NCBI GenBank assembly: GCA_028291515.1
Contig: JAQGHU010000033.1
Location: 1 to 64,000 of the forward strand
DNA length: 64,000 nucleotides
Reading direction: 5' to 3'
DNA from: Schlesneria sp.
GTDB taxonomy: Bacteria; Planctomycetota; Planctomycetia; Planctomycetales; Planctomycetaceae
Position 1 is the stretch's first letter; every line of letters begins with the position of its first letter. Made by a program: the position numbers and the translations under genes. Under the pieces are notes generated by a model. That model ran no database searches, had not been told where the DNA came from, and was given only the letters and a program-made list of their open reading frames with translations. Below, piece by piece: positions 10,656 through 19,097 of the stretch.

Positions 10656-11049
10656 CTTCTCTTCTGTAGGACGGATTTCCAATCCGGCCAATGAAGACTC
10701 CGTTTCGGACGGGTTGAAAATCCGTCCTGCGAAATACCCCAGGCAACTTGTTCGCGAGACCAATCCGTCCAACTGGTGAATTGCCACGACGACTATTCTC
10801 CCACGCACCCCAGACCGCCTCATGCGACTGGGGTGTTCTCGTTTTCGGTCATCTTTCCGACCCATTGCAATCGCTAATTTCCATAAGTTTGGCACAGATT
10901 TCATATCGGATTAGTGCTTACGATTGTTATTTTGCGTGCGAGGCGAGATTGTCGTCGGTCACTGGGTCGAATTCTTCGAAGTTGCCCGCCCGCGACTTCC
11001 GATGCTAGGACGACCATTTCTTTCGCACGTTTCATTCGGCAGGTGGTCT
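10656..11049. repeat. intergenic region with a dispersed hairpin repeat
   Basis: Holds an inverted repeat with 15-base arms at 10668-10682 and 10714-10728 (AGGACGGATTTCCAA; the other arm matches at 14 of 15). It may act as the terminator of the lipoprotein gene. The rest (about 10740-11049) presumably carries the promoter of the next gene; no clear promoter was recognised. Confidence 0.65.
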
Positions 11050-11658
11050 ATGGCGAAACCGCTGGTGTTTCACTTTGGCGATGGCGACTTTGCGTTCGGC
11101 ATCAGCAAAGTCGATCGCAGTCGGCTGTATGGCTATAAGGACGTGGAAGTTCTGGACGAGAAGGGGCGTCGGTGCGAACTGGCGACCTTGGCCGGAGACG
11201 GCCACACGGTCATCGGTCGCGGGGGGTCGAGCTTTACTCAATTGACCGTTGACGGTGAGTGGTGCGACAAGGGAACCTTGAAGCCGGTCGACATCCACGG
11301 GAACGAGATCACGCCAGTCGCCTCGTCGTATAGTGCTCCCGTCCCGCTGGCCGACCCGACGACGGTGGCCGATTACCTGCAGCACAACATTCGGCTGGTC
11401 TATCTGCTCGAACCCGAAGGGGACGCCTCCCCGTTATATGAGCAGCTCAAGCAAGGATCGATCTTCAAGTTTCCCTATAGTTATCGCGGCGGGCTGGAAG
11501 CGGATGCCGGGTTCCTGATTCAAGGGGCGGACGGCAACTTCTTCATGGCGGTGGGCAATCCGACTCGCGTCGAATTCAGCGGCCCGACTCAGGTTTCGGC
11601 CGTCGAAGAAGAATCTGAAATGGATGAATCCGATCTGATGGACTTCGATATGATTTGA
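11050..11658 (+). CDS. hypothetical protein in a DNA ligase cassette
   Basis: A 202-residue soluble protein with an acidic tail (EEESEMDESDLMDFDMI). The start ATG 11050 has AGGTGG at good spacing. The first half has a compact beta-rich motif (SKVDRSRLYGYKDVEVLDEK, then GRRCELATLAGDGHTVIGRG) that looks like a defined domain. No catalytic motif, membrane segment or signal peptide is seen. It is followed in the same direction by a second unknown gene and a ligase-like gene, so it may be a partner or regulator of the ligase. Family not recognised. Confidence 0.82.
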   Translation: MAKPLVFHFGDGDFAFGISKVDRSRLYGYKDVEVLDEKGRRCELATLAGDGHTVIGRGGSSFTQLTVDGEWCDKGTLKPVDIHGNEITPVASSYSAPVPLADPTTVADYLQHNIRLVYLLEPEGDASPLYEQLKQGSIFKFPYSYRGGLEADAGFLIQGADGNFFMAVGNPTRVEFSGPTQVSAVEEESEMDESDLMDFDMI

Positions 11659-11734
11659 TCTCGTCATTGATCAGGCAACTTGAGCAAGGCGGCGGAAAAC
11701 GGCAAGGTGGCCAGAGACAACCAGGACATGTGAC

Positions 11735-11759
11735 AGGCCGGACGCGCTCCGTCTGGCCT
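11735..11759 (+). promoter_or_regulatory. hairpin upstream of the second cassette gene
   Basis: A 10-bp stem (AGGCCGGACG / CGTCTGGCCT, one G-U pair) with a 5-base loop lies 19 bases before ATG 11779. There is no U-run after it, so it is more likely a processing or translation-control hairpin than a terminator. Confidence 0.5.
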
Positions 11760-11778
11760 TCCTCACCAAGGGTCGACC

Positions 11779-12501
11779 ATGCCGGAAATCAACATCAGCG
11801 ACAGTGGCGGGCGCGATGCGTTTGTCGCAACGCAAAGTGTGGGGACCACACTGAAAGTGCGTTGGATCGACGGTCAAAAGCGACAGGTGAACAGTGCTCG
11901 CCTGCTGAAAGCTCCCGTCGCCAATGACATCGAAGCCCTGCGGATTCAGTTCGGTGAACTGAACGACGTCGGCAAGGCGCTGATCGAGTCCGATCCGGAA
12001 GTCGATCTGGAAAGCACCGGACGGTTTCTCAGCGATACCTCGAGAGTTTATATCGACTCTGATCGCAAGGTTGTCCACAAGGTGCAGTTCTTCGAGGTCG
12101 TGCGAAACCCGGACGGATCTGTTCGCGAACGCCGGCCTCGCAAGATCATGGAGACCAATCTGGACGGCGAACAACCACTGCGATGGTCCGGCGTCTACAT
12201 CAAACGCGAACAGGCCATTCGCAAGTTCGTGTTCGTCAGCAAGGTCCAACTGAATCACACCAATGGGCTGACGTACGACTTTCTGTATCGCATGGCTCAA
12301 GAGTTGGAAGCCAAAGACAGTCTGATGTTGCTGGGGGCCGGACCCAAATCGAATCAGCCGCTGATCGTGCGGCGTGGCGGATCGCCCTATCGCGGCTTCC
12401 TGGAAGGCCGCACGCAAGGCGACAAGTACGCCTTGATCCTTCACTTCTCGGATCTGGAACTGAAAGCTCCCGCCGCCGTTCCCACGGAGACCGACGCATG
12501 A
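11779..12501 (+). CDS. hypothetical protein, ligase-cassette partner
   Basis: A 240-residue soluble protein without a signal peptide or membrane segment; AAGGG lies ahead of the ATG. Its C-terminal part (AIRKFVFVSKVQLNHTNGLT, then YDFLYRMAQEL and YALILHFSDLELK) resembles, in order and spacing, the segment after the OB fold in the downstream ligase (MVRKFLMWRTHK, then FVVHFTDFSPNRKDALAREL). That suggests a shared accessory domain. The stop overlaps the ligase start (ATGA at 12498-12501), which points to translational coupling and equal expression. Family not recognised. Confidence 0.82.
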   Translation: MPEINISDSGGRDAFVATQSVGTTLKVRWIDGQKRQVNSARLLKAPVANDIEALRIQFGELNDVGKALIESDPEVDLESTGRFLSDTSRVYIDSDRKVVHKVQFFEVVRNPDGSVRERRPRKIMETNLDGEQPLRWSGVYIKREQAIRKFVFVSKVQLNHTNGLTYDFLYRMAQELEAKDSLMLLGAGPKSNQPLIVRRGGSPYRGFLEGRTQGDKYALILHFSDLELKAPAAVPTETDA

Positions 12502-14177
12502 GCGCTGCTGTTCTGGATAAATCACGTGTTGAGATTCTGCTGGGTCACTACGGCACCGCATCGGCGACGGCACTCACCGACAACACCCTGCTCCCCAAGG
12601 TGCAGGAATACCGGCGCCTGGCCAGCGGTCGCATGCAGCCGCTCGATCGCGACGGGATCGCACACAAGATCCCAGCGGGTGAATACCACGTCAGCCGCAA
12701 GGTTGATGGCGAATTCACTGTGCTCGCGTTTCGCGATGGGATGGCGTTCAGCATCAATCCCGGGGGGACCGTTCGCGTCGGCTTGCCCTGTCTGGAAGAA
12801 GCGGCCAAGCTGCTGAGCAAAGCGGGCGTGCATGAAGCGTTGATTGCCGGTGAACTGTATGTCGTGCGGGAAGATACCGGTCGGCCGCGCGTACACGACG
12901 TCTGCACGGTGGCCCGGAATCCTCAATCGGCTGGCGATCTGAAGAAGCTGCGATTCGCCGCCTTCGATGTGATGAGCAAAGACAGCACGGTCATCAGCCA
13001 GCCGTTCACAGAAACCTGGAAGCTGATTCAGAAATGGTTCGGTCACGGCGACCTTGTGCACGCGGTGGAAGCGAAGACGGTCAAAACAGTCGATGAGATC
13101 CAGAAGCAGTTTCAAGTCTGGGTCGTCGATGAAGGGGCGGAGGGACTAGTCGTTCGCAGCGACGCGGCCGGGCAGTTCAAGATCAAACCCCGGCACACGC
13201 TGGATCTGGCGGTCTTGGGCTACACCGAATCAACCGACGATCGCCACGGGATGCTGCACGATCTGCTGCTGGGTGTGAAACGCGCCGACAAGACGCTGCA
13301 GGTGCTGGGTCGAGTGGGCGGCGGCTTCACCGATGATCAGCGTCGTGAAATGCTCAGTGATCTGAAGGACATGGCGGTCGACAGCGAGTACGCCGAAGTG
13401 AACGGTGACAATGTCGCATACCAGATGGTGAACCCTGAATGGGTGATGGAAATCAGTTGCCTGGATCTGCTCTCCAGCACGACTCGCGGCGGCACGATCA
13501 ATCGCATGGTGCTGGATTATCACAACAACGGTTCGCGCGGCTATCACGTCGTGACTAAGCTGCCACTGGCCACGATCATCTCGCCTCAGTTCGTACGTCG
13601 ACGCGAAGACAAACATGTGCGGCCCGAAGATTGCGGCGTCACGCAGGTGTCGAACATCGTCGAAGTGCCATTGATTGATCGAGACGCCAGGCAATTGACA
13701 CTGCCGGTCAGCGAGATCTTGCGACGGGAAGTCTTCACGAAGGACCTCAAGGGCCAGACGATGGTCCGCAAGTTCCTGATGTGGCGGACTCACAAAGAAA
13801 CCGCCAGCGATGAATTCCCCGCGTTTGTCGTTCACTTCACCGACTTCAGCCCCAATCGCAAAGACGCGCTGGCGCGAGAGCTGAGGGTGTCGAATTCTCA
13901 ACTGCAGATCGAGCAGCTTTGGGATGTGCTGAAGACAGATAACATCAAAGCGGGCTGGAATGCGGTGGGAGCAACAGCCGCCCCAATGCCAGAGAAGCCG
14001 GTCGCCGTGGCAGAGGCTGCTGCCGAAGTACCTGCGCCGAAAGCCAGCAAGAAGAAAGTCGCCAAGGTGGAACCTGCGGCTGTCGAAGTAACTCCCGTCG
14101 AGGCAGAGGCTGCCCCGGTGAAGAAGCCGACAAAGAAAGCAGCCGTAAAAAAGACTACCAAGAAAAAGGCCGAGTAA
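12498..14177 (+). CDS. ATP-dependent DNA ligase-like protein with basic tail
   Basis: A 559-residue protein. The nucleotidyltransferase motifs are visible in order: K68-V-D-G-E (motif I, the adenylated lysine), the IAGELYV glutamate near 119, FAAFDVM near 154 (motif III), EGLVVR at 215-220 (motif IV) and FKIKPR at 227-232 (motif V). An OB-fold-like part follows (LLLGVKRADKTLQVLGRVGG; then FVRRREDKHVRPEDC). After that comes a unique domain of about 110 residues and a Lys/Ala/Pro-rich tail (KKPTKKAAVKKTTKKKAE) like histone H1-type tails, likely to bind nucleic acid. ATG 12498 overlaps the upstream stop. The conserved lysine and divalent-metal motifs suggest activity. The substrate is not known; a DNA repair role is inference. 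Confidence 0.87.
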   Translation: MSAAVLDKSRVEILLGHYGTASATALTDNTLLPKVQEYRRLASGRMQPLDRDGIAHKIPAGEYHVSRKVDGEFTVLAFRDGMAFSINPGGTVRVGLPCLEEAAKLLSKAGVHEALIAGELYVVREDTGRPRVHDVCTVARNPQSAGDLKKLRFAAFDVMSKDSTVISQPFTETWKLIQKWFGHGDLVHAVEAKTVKTVDEIQKQFQVWVVDEGAEGLVVRSDAAGQFKIKPRHTLDLAVLGYTESTDDRHGMLHDLLLGVKRADKTLQVLGRVGGGFTDDQRREMLSDLKDMAVDSEYAEVNGDNVAYQMVNPEWVMEISCLDLLSSTTRGGTINRMVLDYHNNGSRGYHVVTKLPLATIISPQFVRRREDKHVRPEDCGVTQVSNIVEVPLIDRDARQLTLPVSEILRREVFTKDLKGQTMVRKFLMWRTHKETASDEFPAFVVHFTDFSPNRKDALARELRVSNSQLQIEQLWDVLKTDNIKAGWNAVGATAAPMPEKPVAVAEAAAEVPAPKASKKKVAKVEPAAVEVTPVEAEAAPVKKPTKKAAVKKTTKKKAE

Positions 14178-14183
14178 GTCTTC

Positions 14184-14473
14184 AGGTGAGCCGCGCTGCG
14201 TCAGCACGCGGACCGACGAACGACTCGAGACTGCAAAAGGCGAAGAGTTTGAAACACAGAGGCACAGAGGAAACAGAGAATCAGGCATAGAAAAACCAGA
14301 AGGTGATACTGTCACCCTCCTCGCCTTCTCTGTTATCTCTGCGCCTCTGTGTTTCAAACTCGTATTCTCTGCGCCGGGCGACGGAACATTCGTATCAGCC
14401 TTGATTCGAGCGTCTCGTTTTTTCGTAGACCTGTGTCAACTGGGTCCGCGTGCTGACGCAGCGCGGCTCACCT
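14184..14473. repeat. composite inverted-repeat element B, perfect 31-bp termini
   Basis: The termini at 14184-14214 and 14443-14473 are perfect 31-bp inverted repeats of the same REP-like sequence as element A. Inside are arms at 14245-14280 and 14326-14361 (33 of 36 bases paired, containing AACACAGAGGCACAGAGG). It fills the gap between two converging genes and may also serve as their terminator. No protein is encoded. Confidence 0.9.
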
Positions 14474-14497
14474 GGGACGCATTTGCGAGGCCTCTCG

Positions 14498-17137
14498 CTA
14501 CTTCGTCGGCTCGATCATCACTGGCGTCTGTTCCGCGTGCACCAGCGACTGAGCTGATTCGAGCTGCGTTTTGAGGTAGTCGAACAGCTCTTGCGCCGTC
14601 AGATGCAGATCTCGATTCGTGTCGGCGGCTCCTTGGATTGCTTCGGCCAAGGTCCAGGCAAATAAGCTGCGACCTTTTTCGTCCCAGGTCCGTGACTGCT
14701 GACCCTGATCGCACGAAATGATCACCGTGGTCGACTTCAGCGGCGTTTTCAGGCCATCGATCAATGCCTTGCCTGCCACTTGCCGTTTGACATCTTTACC
14801 TGTGCCGGGTGGTGTCACATCCAGGATCAGCACCTTGTCGTTGGCGGGGCAGTCATTCAGTTTCTCGGCCAGCCAATCGAGCGACACGCCGGAGTTGGCC
14901 ATGTTGTCGAAGCGGAAGTCCTTCGGGGCCAGGTAGACCGTCTTGTCATCTCCCTGATAGGCATGGCCTGAAATGGAGATCAAGACCTGCATTTGCGGGC
15001 GTGCGCTACTTAGTGTTTCGGTGAGTTGTCTCTCCCAGTCCTTCCGAGTCCCATCGACGATGAGCGCGCCTCGCTGATCGGAAACGGCATAACGCGACAA
15101 GAGCGCCGACTGGATCAGCCGCGCATCATTGAGGGCCGTTTTCAAAGGGGAGAGCGATGAATCGGTGTAGGATTGAGTTCCCAGAACGACGGTCCAGCGA
15201 TCGGTCTGAGCGGGGCGTCGAGCGTCGATCGTGGTGGCGGTCAACGCTCCGTCGGGCATCTCAGAGTAAGCGACTCGCACGTTGTCGAACTGACGCAGGT
15301 CCGGCAGCTTGACCTTGTCGAGAGCTAACGTGATCTCGGTCTTCGGGTTCGTGGTGAGCGTATGTCGCTCACCATTCGCGAGCGAGACGGTCAGTTCATT
15401 CGTCTTGGGATCGACGGACTGCACGGCACCATCGAACTGCTGGCTGCGGGTCGCGGTGACTTCCACGATTTCGGTATCGTGCTGGATCGAGACACGATCG
15501 CCCGGCTTCAGCGCGGCGGCGGTCAGTGGCATATTTTCAGAAGTAGTCGAACCGTTGATCGAGACCTTGCACTTGGCATCGACCGGCAGCTTCAGAGAAC
15601 TGGCTGCCGCACCCTGGCCAATCTGGATCGAGAGCATCGCCTGATCGGGATCGTAACCGGCAACCGATCCAACTGTCGTGACGACTCGCCGTGCGTTCAA
15701 TGAATTGAGGACGCGTCCGCGGGTTTGACCCGGTTCCGACAAATGGGTGATGTCCAGCCGATCGCCATGCTGCAGGTCACGGAGTTCGATTGTCTGGCCA
15801 TTCAGTTTCATCACGGCGCTCTTGGGGACTCGCACCGGCAAGTCATCGCGCGTGTTCCCTTCTTCCATCGACAGAATCAGCCGCGAATCATGCAGCAGTA
15901 GTTCTTTCAGCGTGCCATGCGTCGGGACCGGCCGGTCGACGATCATGTTCACTACTAGATCCGACTGACTCTTATCGACATCCATCTCGACATGATCGCC
16001 CGGCTTCAGTTCTCGCAGCAGAATGTTCTTTTTGTCGTTCAGCAGGAAGATGCGTTGTTTGCGAGGCACCTTGAATGGTTCGAGTGCCCCGGTGTTCAAG
16101 TCCTGCACGACGAATTCGTTCTTGTCGCCATTCACTTCGCGAATCAGCCCGTGGGCCTTCTGGCCGGGGCCCTGATTCGCTTTGGAGTCCGGCCACAGCA
16201 TCAGGCCGCTCATCAGCACCGAGGCTCCGAGCGCGGCGGCGGCCATGTAGGTGCGCCGATTGTTGTTCTTGCTCGGTTCGTCCAAGACCATCTCGCCGGT
16301 TTGTCCACCAACGAGTTTGAGATCGATCTGCAGATCGGACAGTGCTTCGTCGGCCGTTTTGTATCGCAGTGCCTGATCTTTTTGGGTCAGCTTTTGAACG
16401 ACCTTGGCCAAGTCAGGCGGCACCCCTTCCAGAACGCGACCGATCTCGGGCAACCTTCGATCGGGGGCAGCGTGCCACATCATCCAGGCGACTTGCTGGT
16501 TGCGTCCCTTCGCATTCAGGCCCGGGAACAACTCTTCGAAATTCCCGCCGCACATCAGGTCGTAAGCGGAGAAACCGAGTGAATACAGATCGCTGGCCGG
16601 TCCGACATCGCCAAAGTCATCAGACACCGTTTCCGGTGCCATGTACTTCGTCGTGCCCTTCAGCAGACTGCCATCGACCGTCGCCACACGACAGGCCAGA
16701 CCAAAGTCGCCCAATTTGACACGGCGCCGCGCATCGATCATCAGATTGGCGGGCTTGATGTCGCCGTGGATCACCCCTTGTGCGTGGAGGTACTTAAGAG
16801 CTCTCAAGACGTGAGCCAGGGTGGCTCGTAACGCTCGCAGATCGATCTGGCGACCCGACAATCGCTCGGCCAGACTCGACTGCATCAGTTCCATCACCAG
16901 CCAGCCTCGTTCTTTGACGATGTCGAAGATGGTGACGATGTTGGGATGCTGCAGAGACGCCAGCAACTGGGCTTCCTGCCAGAAGCGTTCCAGTCGCTTG
17001 GGATCGTCGACAAACTCCTGGTGCAGCTGCTTGATCGCGACTTCGCGACCGAGTTCGGTATCTCGAGCCCGGTACACAGTCGCAAAGCTGCCCGAGCCGA
17101 TTTTTTCGAGAATTTTATAACGCGTATCGAGCGACAC
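14498..17137 (-). CDS. Ser/Thr protein kinase fused to beta repeats and a caspase-like domain
   Basis: An 879-residue membrane protein. Residues 9-270 form a Hanks-type kinase: glycine loop G14-SGSFATV, Lys36 (VAIK), H-G-D-I-K-P-A-N at 124-131 (Gly replaces the Arg of HRD), DFG 144-146 and APE 167-169. One membrane helix lies near 296-315. Residues 330-645 hold about five repeats of a beta module (for example ELKPGDHVEMDV) like DUF5666. Residues 648-875 resemble a caspase-like (C14) domain: His725 is present in SGHA, but the catalytic Cys position is Thr775 in LILDVTPPG, so it is probably not a protease. The start is GTG 17137, with a GAGAT-type site. The kinase side should be cytoplasmic and the caspase-like part extracytoplasmic. 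Kinase assignment is firm; the rest is inference. Confidence 0.9.
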   Translation of the reverse strand: MSLDTRYKILEKIGSGSFATVYRARDTELGREVAIKQLHQEFVDDPKRLERFWQEAQLLASLQHPNIVTIFDIVKERGWLVMELMQSSLAERLSGRQIDLRALRATLAHVLRALKYLHAQGVIHGDIKPANLMIDARRRVKLGDFGLACRVATVDGSLLKGTTKYMAPETVSDDFGDVGPASDLYSLGFSAYDLMCGGNFEELFPGLNAKGRNQQVAWMMWHAAPDRRLPEIGRVLEGVPPDLAKVVQKLTQKDQALRYKTADEALSDLQIDLKLVGGQTGEMVLDEPSKNNNRRTYMAAAALGASVLMSGLMLWPDSKANQGPGQKAHGLIREVNGDKNEFVVQDLNTGALEPFKVPRKQRIFLLNDKKNILLRELKPGDHVEMDVDKSQSDLVVNMIVDRPVPTHGTLKELLLHDSRLILSMEEGNTRDDLPVRVPKSAVMKLNGQTIELRDLQHGDRLDITHLSEPGQTRGRVLNSLNARRVVTTVGSVAGYDPDQAMLSIQIGQGAAASSLKLPVDAKCKVSINGSTTSENMPLTAAALKPGDRVSIQHDTEIVEVTATRSQQFDGAVQSVDPKTNELTVSLANGERHTLTTNPKTEITLALDKVKLPDLRQFDNVRVAYSEMPDGALTATTIDARRPAQTDRWTVVLGTQSYTDSSLSPLKTALNDARLIQSALLSRYAVSDQRGALIVDGTRKDWERQLTETLSSARPQMQVLISISGHAYQGDDKTVYLAPKDFRFDNMANSGVSLDWLAEKLNDCPANDKVLILDVTPPGTGKDVKRQVAGKALIDGLKTPLKSTTVIISCDQGQQSRTWDEKGRSLFAWTLAEAIQGAADTNRDLHLTAQELFDYLKTQLESAQSLVHAEQTPVMIEPTK

Positions 17138-17276
17138 AATCTGATCTCACGAAGCCGTCAATTCTGGTTGCTGTCCCGCAAGAATGAAGCATCCGAGCGT
17201 TTGGTTCAAGCTGTCTAACGAATTCGCATGGGATTTCGCAACATCGCGGTCGGTTTGTGTGGGCTCTTGGTGACCG

Positions 17277-17510
17277 TCCTCAGGCCCAAGGGGCCGGACC
17301 TTTGCCCAGCCAGGGCCTTTCGGCCCTGGAATTAAGCCCATGAGTAGAAGTCCAAAGGCCTGAAGGGCCGGACATTTCAGGAGGGTGCCGATATCAAAAT
17401 GAGGGATGAATGGGCCGGCCCTTCAGGCCTCCAGAGATGTGTTAAGAGGTCTTGCTCCGGGGCCGAAGGGCCCCGGCTGGGCAAAGGTCCGGCCCCTTGG
17501 GCCTGAGGAC
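17277..17510. repeat. nested inverted-repeat element, GGCCTGAAGGGCCGG family
   Basis: The outer arms of about 54 bp (17277-17330 and 17457-17510) differ at about three positions. Inner arms carry AGGCCTGAAGGGCCGG near 17356 and its inverse near 17415. A related element lies at 38306-38591. It occupies the gap upstream of the kinase gene (17138-17605), in which no gene is seen. Confidence 0.9.
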
Positions 17511-17605
17511 AGAAGCCAAAGAATCCCTAAACGAATGCATCCGAGATGTGTAGATACCCATACTCCAAAACCGTGGCACCCGATCATCTGGCAGTCAAGA
17601 ACGCA

Positions 17606-18775
17606 CTACTTCTGCTCGGCGAGCAGCTTTCTGGTGGCGAGCAGTTCTCGTGTGAAGCCTTCGACGATGTTGGGCGTTCCGCCACCGGGAAGGACTTCCC
17701 ACGTGTAGGTTTCCACTTCCAGATGGGGGGCATAGTCGAGTTCGGGGATGACCGCCAGCGCCTTTTTCAACTCGCCGCGGGTCGTTCCCAGCGGGCCGAG
17801 GTGTTCGGCATCGACGGGGACGTGGAAGTGAACTCGCCACATGGGGGCGTATCGGAAATCGGCGGACGGAGTCGACGCGAGGGGTTCGTCGAGATCGACT
17901 TGTCGCACGATCGAGCCTGATTTCGTGCGAGCAAACGTCTGATGCAGATAGCGGGGTTCGACATAACGGGCGAGGGCCGTGCGGGCGGCGGCGTTGCTGC
18001 CGGGATTGGCAATCTCGATCGCGCAGGTGATGTGGACCTTGTTGATGCGGATCTGGGCGGCAGTCAGCGAGCGGATCGAGGCGGCCACGTCTTCGAATTC
18101 GACAGCCTGGTGACAGACATCGTAACAGACACCCAGATGAGTATTGACGACATCCAACGCGCCGGCGTTGGCGGCTCGTTCGCGAAGGCGTGCGAAGAAC
18201 TGCAGGGTCTCGTCGGTGGTTTCGATCACGCAGAACGGTTCCGGCTCGATCGCCAGGCGAATGAGCTTGCCTGTTTCCGCGTGCAGGCGGTCCAGGCCGA
18301 GGGCGAGTTCAATCAGTTGGTCCGCGCAGCGATCAGCGAAGTCGGTGGGATGTTCGAATGGTTTGAAGCCCAGCGGCACCGTCGAGATGCTGCCATCCGC
18401 TCCAGCGGGCAACAGAGCCGCAAGGACCCGGGCACAGCCCAGCGTGTATTGCAGGCGATTGGGGGCGGTCCAATCGGGAAGGTAGACGTTCTCTTTGACT
18501 CGTGCCGAGTGAAAATCGCCGTAGGGAAACGCATTCAGCGTGTAACAAGTCAGACCTCGTCGTGCGAGCCCTTCGCCGAATTGGCGAACGACGTCGGGTG
18601 AGGCGTCAAGTTCCTGAATCACCGGGGCCGCCAGCCACAACCCGGCTGCCAGATCGTGACCGTATCCCTGTCTGATCGGCAGCGTAAATCGATCCAGCCC
18701 CTCTTCGACTTCCGCGACGGATCGACCGGGGTGAACATTGGTGCAGTAACTCAGTGGTAAGGAACTGATCGTCAT
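17606..18775 (-). CDS. eboE: EboE-like TIM-barrel metabolite-traffic enzyme
   Basis: A 389-residue protein resembling EboE of the ebo operon: an N-terminal LSYCTNVHPG, the internal CYDVCHQAVEFED and a C-terminal MWRVHFHVPV segment, all of which look like the conserved metal/substrate shell of this sugar-phosphate isomerase-type TIM barrel. In bacteria EboE belongs to a six-gene system thought to move a metabolite precursor across the membrane. No other ebo gene is visible here; the gene stands alone between repeat elements. The ATG start is at 18775. It is transcribed away from the sigma-factor gene. The family call rests on several motifs. Confidence 0.8.
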   Translation of the reverse strand: MTISSLPLSYCTNVHPGRSVAEVEEGLDRFTLPIRQGYGHDLAAGLWLAAPVIQELDASPDVVRQFGEGLARRGLTCYTLNAFPYGDFHSARVKENVYLPDWTAPNRLQYTLGCARVLAALLPAGADGSISTVPLGFKPFEHPTDFADRCADQLIELALGLDRLHAETGKLIRLAIEPEPFCVIETTDETLQFFARLRERAANAGALDVVNTHLGVCYDVCHQAVEFEDVAASIRSLTAAQIRINKVHITCAIEIANPGSNAAARTALARYVEPRYLHQTFARTKSGSIVRQVDLDEPLASTPSADFRYAPMWRVHFHVPVDAEHLGPLGTTRGELKKALAVIPELDYAPHLEVETYTWEVLPGGGTPNIVEGFTRELLATRKLLAEQK

Positions 18776-18841
18776 AGGATTGTTACGGCCTTTGTGGCAG
18801 ATGGAATGAGACGGCTGGGAAAGTAATAAGGTGAGAGATTT

Positions 18842-18966
18842 CGTTTAACCGCGTGGCAACGCCCCGCGCGTGATGAAAAGTCGGGCGAGGTTTTCCGGTC
18901 GGCTTGTAGTGAACCAATCTTGCTTCGCCCGCCATCACGCGCGGGGCGGTGCCCACACGGTTAAAC
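18842..18966. repeat. inverted repeat, CCCCGCGCGTGATG type
   Basis: Arms starting GTTTAACCGCGTGGCAACGC at 18842 and ending at 18966 pair over about 35-40 bp with a few mismatches. It lies in the divergent gap between the eboE-like and sigma genes (18776-19097), which contains no other recognised feature. Confidence 0.8.
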
Positions 18967-19097
18967 GACCGAATTTCTGAAACTATTGCTGGCGAAAGCA
19001 TTTCGCGACCGCGGCATTTCAATTCGGGTTCGATTCCGGGCGGGAGGGTGATTATACTCTCGGGACAACCGGGCCACGACCGCCATCGACGACGAAA

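Noticed and set aside
11671-12573. 300-codon open frame antisense to the cassette
   Set aside because: Opposite the 11779 gene, which has a coupled start with the ligase; no ribosome binding site or recognisable motif on the minus strand.
13230-14357. 375-codon open frame antisense to the ligase gene
   Set aside because: It lies fully opposite the well-supported ligase and enters a repeat element; it has no start site support and its composition is that of a reverse complement.
17138-17605. CRISPR-like array
   Set aside because: The repeats are few, inverted rather than direct, and without regular spacers; they form a nested palindrome.
19015-19045. tRNA-like T-arm (GGTTCGATTCC)
   Set aside because: The flanking bases do not pair as a T stem, and no D arm, anticodon arm or acceptor stem is found around it.
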